A stretch of DNA of 8,747 nt from an uncultured Terrimonas sp. (GTDB taxonomy: Bacteria; Bacteroidota; Bacteroidia; Chitinophagales; Chitinophagaceae): assembly GCA_946886925.1 (NCBI GenBank), contig CAMPJQ010000082.1:1-8747 (forward strand). Reading direction: 5' to 3'. Shown in pieces: positions 1-6,392 of this stretch. A program made the translations under genes and the position numbers. Position 1 is the stretch's first letter. Each line of letters starts with the position of its first letter. The notes beneath the pieces were generated by a model. The model worked only from the letters and a program-made list of their open reading frames with translations, did no database searches and was not told where the DNA came from.

Positions 1-41
1 CAAATTGATATTTCAGATACATATCCTGATATTTTTTGTTG

Positions 42-932
42 ATGATCAATTATTATAAATACCTGCCTACCAGTTCTGAAGATGAAAGCTGGGGACTGCA
101 TGTTTTGAATACGGGATGCAACAGAATTTGCAGTGGTGAAATGTATCCCTCTCCACAACATCCCGCACATCATTATTTTAACTGGAGCAAAGGCCGCATA
201 CTCGATGAATACCAGGTCATTTATATTGCAAAAGGTGAGGGGCTATTTGAATCAGCGGGCTGCAAGCAGCAGATCATAAATGAAGGAACCATTTTGCTAT
301 TGTTTCCCGGCGAATGGCACCGGTTTAAACCGAGCCAGGAAACAGGTTGGGATGAATATTGGGTGGGTTATAAAGGAGCGATCATGGAAAATCTTGTGCG
401 GCAGCAATTTTTCTCCACCCAAAAGGCCATTTTACAAGTTGGGATCAATGAAGTGATTATTGACCTGCTGGAAGCGATCATTGAAAAAACAAAAATGGAA
501 AAAACAGGTTACCAGCCATTGGTATCTGGCATAATAGTACACTTGCTGGGAGAAATTCATTCGCTTACAAAACAGGGTGAATTTGAGCCTGAAGACATTA
601 CGGAATCCATCATCAATAAGGCCAGGGTTATTTTTCGCACCAATATAGATCATGAAATGGCAATAGAAAATGTTGCGGAAGAACTAAATGTAAGTTATGC
701 ATGGTTTCGCAAAGCTTTTAAAATGTACACAGGTATTGCACCTCACCAGTATTTACTACAACTGAAGATAGAAAAGGCGAAAATATTGCTGACAGATTAT
801 TCAACATCAATAAAAGAAATAGCGTTCAATTTAAATTTTAATTCCGCCTACTATTTTTCAAAATTATTTAAAGAAAAAACAGGTATTTCTCCTGCGCAAT
901 TCAGAAACAACATGCATGGCAAAAGAACGTGA
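42..932 (+). CDS. AraC-family transcriptional regulator with N-terminal cupin-type sensor domain
   Basis: This is a cytoplasmic DNA-binding regulator of 296 aa, the usual length for the family. Residues about 25-115 form an AraC-type ligand-binding cupin: the stretch with YIAKGEG, then LLLFPGEWHRF, is the typical jelly-roll signature (gatekeeping P and H in PGEWHRF). Residues about 190-290 are the double helix-turn-helix: first HTH near 207-227 (ENVAEELNVSYAWFRKAFK), second near 257-277, ending in the family signature YFSKLFKEKTGISPAQFR. Members with this arrangement usually activate sugar or polysaccharide uptake and breakdown genes on binding a small ligand. The reading frame is open from a TTG at 36, but I chose the ATG at 42; no Shine-Dalgarno is visible, which is normal in Bacteroidota. 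It faces the minus-strand run convergently, with 85 bp between stop codons, so its target is more likely to lie left of the window. The ligand and regulon are unknown. Confidence 0.93.
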   Translation: MINYYKYLPTSSEDESWGLHVLNTGCNRICSGEMYPSPQHPAHHYFNWSKGRILDEYQVIYIAKGEGLFESAGCKQQIINEGTILLLFPGEWHRFKPSQETGWDEYWVGYKGAIMENLVRQQFFSTQKAILQVGINEVIIDLLEAIIEKTKMEKTGYQPLVSGIIVHLLGEIHSLTKQGEFEPEDITESIINKARVIFRTNIDHEMAIENVAEELNVSYAWFRKAFKMYTGIAPHQYLLQLKIEKAKILLTDYSTSIKEIAFNLNFNSAYYFSKLFKEKTGISPAQFRNNMHGKRT

Positions 933-1017
933 TTGGATGGGGTGCGACCTGCAGTGCAGGAATGATTACACAGCTTCGTAATACAATGCCGCTGTGAAAA
1001 TATATATGCCTGCGGTT

Positions 1018-1659
1018 TCAGGGAATGTTCACCTTTTCGCCAAGAAATTTGGGTTCTGCTCCAAACAAATAATCAATAAATACTTTTACCCTGGCCAGTT
1101 TTTCGCGTACCTGCACTTTTAAACCGGCACGTGTTCCCACATCTTTGGCATTAAAGCCAATGGCCGCAATGCCTTCCCTGGAGGCGATGTAAATGGCTCT
1201 TTCATTTTGAAAAGGCTGGGATATAACCGTTACGGAATCCTGACTGAAAATGGCTTTGAGGCGAACCATCGAATCAAAAGTTCTGAAACCTGCATAATCG
1301 GAATAAATACAGGATGAATCAATACCTGCTTTTAATAAATCTGCCCGCATCAATGCCGGTTCATTATAGTATATGCTGCTGTTATCGCCGCTGATAATAA
1401 TGTATTTGATTTTGCCTGCTTTCAACAAACTAACGGCTGCATCCATGCGGTAGGTATAATAAGGATTAAGATAGCCTGCCACAAGGTATTTGGAAGTGCC
1501 GGGCAATAAACCCGTTTTATTATATGGTATAGCTTCTATGCTGGAATACAACTTGCCTTTGGCCGCATTTGTAATAACCCGGTCGCTGAAAAAAATGGCC
1601 AGAAGCAAAACAATCAGCAACACAAAAAGATAAATGAATATGGTCCTTACTTTGCGCAT
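1018..1659 (-). CDS. SanA/YdcF-like (DUF218) single-pass membrane protein
   Basis: The protein is 213 aa from the chosen ATG at 1659. The frame stays open to 1722, but the shorter start places a classic basic N-terminus (MRKVR) directly before a hydrophobic segment at residues about 5-24, so it is the better start. The rest is a DUF218 domain that should lie on the outer face of the inner membrane. Family marks seen: YLVAGYL near 58-64 at the usual LVLG strand, SGD at 90-92, NEP at 99-101, the very characteristic DYAGFRTFDS at 121-130, and ISQPFQNERA near 146-155. E. coli SanA (about 239 aa) is a close analogue in layout; it affects envelope permeability and vancomycin sensitivity at high temperature, but its biochemistry is unresolved. 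It follows the amidohydrolase pair after 127 bp, so co-transcription is possible but an own promoter cannot be excluded. Confidence 0.88.
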   Translation of the reverse strand: MRKVRTIFIYLFVLLIVLLLAIFFSDRVITNAAKGKLYSSIEAIPYNKTGLLPGTSKYLVAGYLNPYYTYRMDAAVSLLKAGKIKYIIISGDNSSIYYNEPALMRADLLKAGIDSSCIYSDYAGFRTFDSMVRLKAIFSQDSVTVISQPFQNERAIYIASREGIAAIGFNAKDVGTRAGLKVQVREKLARVKVFIDYLFGAEPKFLGEKVNIP

Positions 1660-1786
1660 TGGGGTTGAAAATACATGATGTACGGTTATCTGTGCAATGG
1701 CAATATACAAAAAGCCGCCCAAAAAATTTTGAATACGCTGATCTTTATAAAGTACTTAACAGTATCGCAGCGGCATTCCCACTCCG

Positions 1787-3094
1787 TTATTTAAAACCAT
1801 ACTTTTCCATATACCTTTCGTATAACTGCGTTTGTTTGCTGGCAAGATTTACTTCACGCCCCTGTATAAATGCATGTATGATAATGCTGGTACGCATATC
1901 AAGAATGTCTCCTTCACTTATTACAATATTGGCGTCTTTTCCTGCTTCAATGGAACCTGTTTTGCCGGCAATACCCAAAATTTTAGCTGCATTTAAAGTA
2001 ATGGCGCTCAATGCTTCTTCCCTGGTCAATCCATATGCTGCGGCAGTACCGGCATTAAAAGCCAGGTTACGATAACGGGCATTGCTGGCATCGTCATTCA
2101 GAGCAAACAATACCCCTGCGCTTTGCAATGCAGCCGGTGTTTTAAAAGGCTGATCAAAATCTTCATCTTCTGTTGATGGTAAATTATGTTCAGCATTTAG
2201 TATAACGGCTATATTGTTTTCTTTCAGCAGCGGAGCAATTTGCCAGCTTTCCTCGCCGCCCACTATAACTACTTCAAATCCAAATTCTTTTACAAAATCA
2301 ATGGCTACCAGCATTTGTTTTACCTGGCGGGCATGCACAAACAGTTTTTGTGTTTTATCGAAAAGACCTTTTACCGCTTCCAGCTTCAGGTTGGTGACGG
2401 TGTGGGTAGCTTCCTGCAGGTAGGCCCGGGCTTCCCTGAAAAAAGTTTTTATCTCCTCAATTTTTCCAAGCGTTTTCTTTGCTATATCCTCCGGTTTAGC
2501 AGGTGTTTGAGGAGCAGCACCGGAACGGCGGGGCGCAGCAAAGGTCGGAAGATTAATATGCATACCATTATCGGTTGCATATGCAGCATCTTCCCAGTTC
2601 CATGCATCGAGTTGCACTACCGACGAAGAACCGCTGATCGTTCCGCCCTGTGGCACAGTGCTGGCCAATAATATACCATTTGCTTTCAATACATTGATCA
2701 TGGAAGAGGCCGCATTATAAGCTACAACAGACCTGATATTCGGGTTAAGATCGCCGAGTTCACGGTAATCATTGGAGCCACGCACGCTACCGGAAATTTC
2801 TTTTAGCCCCAGGTCAGATTGGGGAAGGATGAGCCCCGGGTACACCTGTTTGCCTTTGGCATCAATTACTTTTACACCGCCCTGCGGTATTGCAATTTCT
2901 GTTCCCACCCTAATGATCTTTCCATTATTTATTTCTATTGTAGCATTGTCTGTTACCTGCCCGTTGCCCACATGTACCGTACCATTGGTAATAAACAATA
3001 GTCCTTTGTATTCTTTTGCGGGATACACATCGTCCTGCGCCTGTGCACACAACGCGGAAGAAAGTACAGCTAACAGGAAATATACTTTTGTCAT
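1787..3094 (-). CDS. secreted amidohydrolase-superfamily protein with degenerate metal site
   Basis: This 435-aa protein starts with a signal peptide (MTKVYFLLAVLSSALCAQAQ), probably cleaved near residue 18-20, so it should act in the periplasm. Residues about 30-85 are the N-terminal half of the composite beta-sandwich (NGTVHVGNG, NGKIIRVG, GKQVYPG), and the C-terminal TGSIEAGKDANIVI (379-392) is the matching return strand typical of imidazolonepropionase-like amidohydrolases. Between them lies the TIM-barrel. The key metal ligands are largely lost: where the family has IDxHxH this protein has ILPQSD (89-94), and the strand-6 His is replaced by the GGEE motif (279-282). His254 (LFVHAR, strand 5) and Asp334 (ALNDDA, strand 8) remain. 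It is probably co-transcribed with the large amidohydrolase 38 bp upstream. I infer a non-catalytic partner or one with altered chemistry; the substrate is unknown. Confidence 0.88.
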   Translation of the reverse strand: MTKVYFLLAVLSSALCAQAQDDVYPAKEYKGLLFITNGTVHVGNGQVTDNATIEINNGKIIRVGTEIAIPQGGVKVIDAKGKQVYPGLILPQSDLGLKEISGSVRGSNDYRELGDLNPNIRSVVAYNAASSMINVLKANGILLASTVPQGGTISGSSSVVQLDAWNWEDAAYATDNGMHINLPTFAAPRRSGAAPQTPAKPEDIAKKTLGKIEEIKTFFREARAYLQEATHTVTNLKLEAVKGLFDKTQKLFVHARQVKQMLVAIDFVKEFGFEVVIVGGEESWQIAPLLKENNIAVILNAEHNLPSTEDEDFDQPFKTPAALQSAGVLFALNDDASNARYRNLAFNAGTAAAYGLTREEALSAITLNAAKILGIAGKTGSIEAGKDANIVISEGDILDMRTSIIIHAFIQGREVNLASKQTQLYERYMEKYGFK

Positions 3095-3132
3095 ACTTTT
3101 TTTTTAAAATGGAGCAATGAAAGACGTGATTG
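3095..3132 (-). promoter_or_regulatory. short A-rich leader between the two amidohydrolase genes
   Basis: The 38-bp gap between the stop of the large amidohydrolase and the ATG of the smaller one contains, read on the minus strand, ATTTT followed by nine A (3097-3105) and then GT just before the ATG. There is no Shine-Dalgarno. A-rich leaders are known to support translation initiation in Bacteroidota, which often lack Shine-Dalgarno motifs. The short gap has no visible terminator and supports co-transcription of the pair. Confidence 0.4.
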
Positions 3133-6100
3133 CTATTGCATATTATTTCGCTCATCGTCATTACCATGATCATCCCTGCAGTTCAACGTTATATAAGCGC
3201 TTGGCTTAAAGGTTGCCACGGGTGTTCCGGATTTTTTTTCGGCGGTCATTTTTTGAATAATGCGGTTTCGTTCTGCAGTAATAATACTCCGCAATTGCAG
3301 GTCATGTTCCAGGTCAAAATACACAATGCCATCCACAATTGTTTTTTCGGGTTTGGCATAAATACTCAGGGGGCTATCGCTCCATAATACCAGGTCGGCA
3401 TCCTTACCAGTTTTAATGCTTCCCGTTCTGTCGTTAATATGCAGGGCTTTGGCAGGATTGATGGTAACCATCTTCCATGCTTCTTCTTCCGTTACGCCAC
3501 CGTATTTTATTGTTTTAGCGGCCTCCTGGTTCAGGCGCCTGGCCATTTCGGCATCATCCGAATTGATGCAAACGTTCAATCCCATTTTTTGCATAATAGC
3601 CGCATTATAAGCAATGGCGTCAGCCACTTCCATTTTATAACCAAACCAGTCTGCAAAAGTGGATACGTTGGCGCCATGCGCTTTCATTTTATCCGCTACT
3701 TTATATCCTTCTAATATATGTGTGAAAGTATTGATGCGGAAACCGAATTTTTCTGCTACCCGCATGGTATAGGTTATTTCACTTTGTACATAAGAGTGGC
3801 AGGTGATAAACCTTTTTTTATGCATGATCTCCACCAGCGCATCCAGTTCAAGATCTCTTCTAACCGTAGCAAAAGGATTTGCCGCCTGTTTCCTTTTTCC
3901 TGTAGCGGCAGAAGCCTTTTTCAATGCACTTTCATAATCAACAGCCCTTTGAAAAGCATCGGTTAGTACCTGCTCAACACCCATTCTTGTATCGGGGAAA
4001 CGATTGTTGGCAGGTGATGTAGTACGCTTTACATTTTCGCCCAATGCGAATTTTATAAACGGATCCGCGTTCTTAAATTTTAATCCTTCATCATCTGCAC
4101 CCCAACGCAGTTTTATCAGTTGCGTTTGACCGCCAATGGTATTAGCGGAGCCATGCAGTATGTGTGAAGACGTAACTCCGCCGGCAAGTTGCCTGTATAT
4201 GTTGATGTCGTCGGGATTTAAATTATCGCCTATCCGCACCTCCGAAGTAACAGACTGTGCGCCTTCATTAATAGAAACAGTAGCAATGTGCGAATGTTCG
4301 TCAATAATACCTGCCGTAAGGTATTTGCCTGTTCCATCAATGATTCTGGCACCGGGCACATTGGAAATATTTTTACCTATTTGGGCGATCTTACCATTCT
4401 TAACAAGCACATCCGTATTGGCCAAATTCCCCTCCTCTTCGCCGGTCCATACCGTAGCATTTTTAAAAATCAGCGTTTTCTGTTTGGGTAATTCATCCCA
4501 GCCATAACTGCCAAAAGGATAAGTAATTTTTGCCATCGGCAAGTCCCGTTGAACCTCAGCCGAATCTTTTTTTAGAGTTGTTTCTTTGGAAAAAAAGGCA
4601 GTCCATAACAGGCTGTTGCCGTCCGCATCGGCACCATTGCCTTTCCATGAATTATCGTTGTTTACCACGCCGCTCAGCCGTATAGCCGATTTTGATTTTT
4701 TATCGGGTTTAAAGCTCAGGCTTACCAGCTTGCCGTTAAAACTGAATTTAACAGGGAGCGTATCGGTATTGATGACATTGGCAGCACGTTCGCTTTTAAC
4801 GTCAATCGTATAATTAATATCCCCCTTTACTGAATGCAATACAAGGGTATATATTCCCCTTATATCATTCCACTCCGCATCCTGTACCGTATATTTTTCA
4901 CCCTGCACCCAATTTTGATAAACGATTGTCTTCTCTTTAAAGACAGGTCCCGAAGCAATCAGAAAGTTCGCCAGCTTGCCCGCTTCAAGGCTACCCACTT
5001 TATCGTATACACCCAACAGGGACGCCGGTGTTTTGGTTAAAGCTTCTAATGCTTTCTGCTCACTTAGCCCGTTATCAATGGCTTTGCGGATATTGGGTAA
5101 AAATTGTTTGGGATCGTTTAAATCGGCGGGTGTGAGGCAAAAATCAATTCCCGCCTTTTCAAAAGCAGCGGCATTTACAGGCGCCATCTCCCAATGCTTT
5201 AAATCGTTTAACGACACAAGACGGGCATTATCGGGATCTTCCACATCCATTGCCTCTGGATAATTGACAGGTAAAATATATACAGCTTTGGTAGCCGCTA
5301 TTTCTTTTATGCGCTGGTATTCATTGCCGCCTCCCTTAATAATATACTGTACGCCATACTCATCTCCTATTCTGTCTGCCCGTATATCGGCCCATTTATC
5401 ACCGGCATCAAAAACCTGGGGCAGTTGCTGATTATTGTTCCATGCCTGCAGGCTGAGGTTTACACCTTCGGCTGTTGGATTGCTCGTATACCAGGCTGCA
5501 TCAAGGTAGCTTTGGCGCAATAAAGCAATTGCGCCCATGAGGCTGGTGGGATAGCTTTGGGTAGACGTTCCTTTGCTGAAAGAATAATGCGCCGATGCTT
5601 TTTCTTTTACAATAACGAGGTTCTCTTTTTTTTCTGCCAGGGTAACCAATGTTCCCGTGCCACGCGCAATACCATCCTTGCGATGCGTTAGCACCACACC
5701 AAAACCAATATCACGAAAACCTTTTGCCTTATCACTGTCTACCTCAAACAATGCAGCGGCGTCTGCATCCGCCTTAATGGCCTGGTTCCAGCCATAAGCG
5801 CCTTTTGTATCGGAAGTTAACCGGGTAGGAGCGCTGTAATTAAACCCGCCCGAACTGCGCCGGGGCACAGGTATACCATAATCGCTGTACAGGTCAATAA
5901 ATGAAGGAATAATATATTTTCCCTTACAATCCACCACAACGGCATCTTTGGGAACAGCAATGTCATTTCCCACAGCAATGATCTTCCCTTTTTGTATGAG
6001 CAATGATGCATTTTGCAAAGTGGTTTGTGCATCTTTTACTATAGTAGCATGGATAAAAATATAGGTTCCGCTCCGCTCATCGGCAACACCGTTTACGGGA

Positions 6101-6168
6101 AATGTTTGTTGCGCATACATTCCGTTCATTACAGCACAGAGGATCCATAAGAAAAATAATTTTTTCAT
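3133..6168 (-). CDS. large secreted two-module amidohydrolase (degenerate N-module, intact C-module)
   Basis: The protein is 1011 aa, about twice the length of a normal amidohydrolase, with a signal peptide (MKKLFFLWIL then a hydrophobic run, cleavage near 19). Module 1 (about 33-425) has the amidohydrolase beta-sandwich and barrel pattern (GKIIAVG, VGSLEAGKLANFLI) but YSD at 94-96 in place of HxH, FDA (253-255) instead of a strand-5 His, and KGGGNE (278-283) instead of the strand-6 His. Residues about 430-550 are a beta-rich linker without a motif I can name. Module 2 (about 563-955) is complete: HSH 625-627, His791 (ITCHSY), His817 (FTHILEG), Asp871 (INSDDAE), then GSIKTGKDADLVLW. This fits a metal-dependent hydrolase of the imidazolonepropionase/prolidase-like branch acting on a C-N bond, in the periplasm. 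The tail ends in a short Asp/Asn-rich stretch with one Cys (997). It is the first gene of the minus-strand run; the ATG at 6168 fits the signal peptide. The exact substrate is unknown. Confidence 0.9.
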   Translation of the reverse strand: MKKLFFLWILCAVMNGMYAQQTFPVNGVADERSGTYIFIHATIVKDAQTTLQNASLLIQKGKIIAVGNDIAVPKDAVVVDCKGKYIIPSFIDLYSDYGIPVPRRSSGGFNYSAPTRLTSDTKGAYGWNQAIKADADAAALFEVDSDKAKGFRDIGFGVVLTHRKDGIARGTGTLVTLAEKKENLVIVKEKASAHYSFSKGTSTQSYPTSLMGAIALLRQSYLDAAWYTSNPTAEGVNLSLQAWNNNQQLPQVFDAGDKWADIRADRIGDEYGVQYIIKGGGNEYQRIKEIAATKAVYILPVNYPEAMDVEDPDNARLVSLNDLKHWEMAPVNAAAFEKAGIDFCLTPADLNDPKQFLPNIRKAIDNGLSEQKALEALTKTPASLLGVYDKVGSLEAGKLANFLIASGPVFKEKTIVYQNWVQGEKYTVQDAEWNDIRGIYTLVLHSVKGDINYTIDVKSERAANVINTDTLPVKFSFNGKLVSLSFKPDKKSKSAIRLSGVVNNDNSWKGNGADADGNSLLWTAFFSKETTLKKDSAEVQRDLPMAKITYPFGSYGWDELPKQKTLIFKNATVWTGEEEGNLANTDVLVKNGKIAQIGKNISNVPGARIIDGTGKYLTAGIIDEHSHIATVSINEGAQSVTSEVRIGDNLNPDDINIYRQLAGGVTSSHILHGSANTIGGQTQLIKLRWGADDEGLKFKNADPFIKFALGENVKRTTSPANNRFPDTRMGVEQVLTDAFQRAVDYESALKKASAATGKRKQAANPFATVRRDLELDALVEIMHKKRFITCHSYVQSEITYTMRVAEKFGFRINTFTHILEGYKVADKMKAHGANVSTFADWFGYKMEVADAIAYNAAIMQKMGLNVCINSDDAEMARRLNQEAAKTIKYGGVTEEEAWKMVTINPAKALHINDRTGSIKTGKDADLVLWSDSPLSIYAKPEKTIVDGIVYFDLEHDLQLRSIITAERNRIIQKMTAEKKSGTPVATFKPSAYITLNCRDDHGNDDERNNMQ

Positions 6169-6392
6169 CAGGAGATGTTTTAAATAATATATGAGGTTGA
6201 AAGGTAAGTTAAAATTGTTTTTTTTAGAGCGCCCGTCTATGCTTTACAATATAAATGAGTATCAAAAGCAGCGCCCTGTCTCCTATCCCCGTATTCCTGG
6301 AACCCGTTTTTCAAAAACACTTTGTCAGTCTGAAAATAATCCTTCAGGTCAAAATTTCATGCATAACATTTTTAATATTTACGCATAGTTCA
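6169..6392. promoter_or_regulatory. divergent intergenic region expected to hold promoters for both flanking genes
   Basis: These 224 bp separate the start of the large amidohydrolase (minus) from the start of the propeller lipoprotein (plus), so both promoters should lie here. The sequence is A/T-rich close to both starts. On the minus strand the octamer TACCTTTC (6199-6206), about 30 bp before the ATG, is one base off the Bacteroidota -7 consensus TAnnTTTG, but there is no TTTG at the expected -33 spacing. I found no convincing promoter on the plus strand and no clear operator palindrome. The presence of promoters is inferred from gene orientation; the octamer alone is weak. Confidence 0.45.

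Noticed and set aside
948..960. Perfect palindrome CCTGCA-G-TGCAGG between convergent genes
   Set aside because: The arms allow only a very short stem with a small loop and no T-run follows on either strand, so it is not a convincing terminator.
969..996. Inverted repeat CACAGC...GCTGTG with a 16-nt loop in the convergent gap
   Set aside because: A 6-bp stem with a large loop and no T-run on either side; likely chance.
1660..1722. 21-residue upstream extension of the SanA-like frame
   Set aside because: The ATG at 1659 starts immediately before the basic residues and membrane segment expected of the family; the extension has no recognisable role.
1660..1786. Possible Bacteroidota promoter for the SanA-like gene
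   Set aside because: TATATTGC on the minus strand loosely resembles the -7 element, but the nearest TTTG is only about 12 bp upstream, not the 19-21 bp required.
2214..2671. Overlapping plus-strand open frames inside the smaller amidohydrolase gene
   Set aside because: They lie antisense to a well-supported gene, have no signal or domain features and look like reverse-strand shadows.
6255..6392. 46-residue N-terminal extension of the lipoprotein frame
   Set aside because: It would place the lipoprotein signal peptide in the middle of the protein. The internal ATG at 6393 gives a proper basic, hydrophobic, lipobox order.
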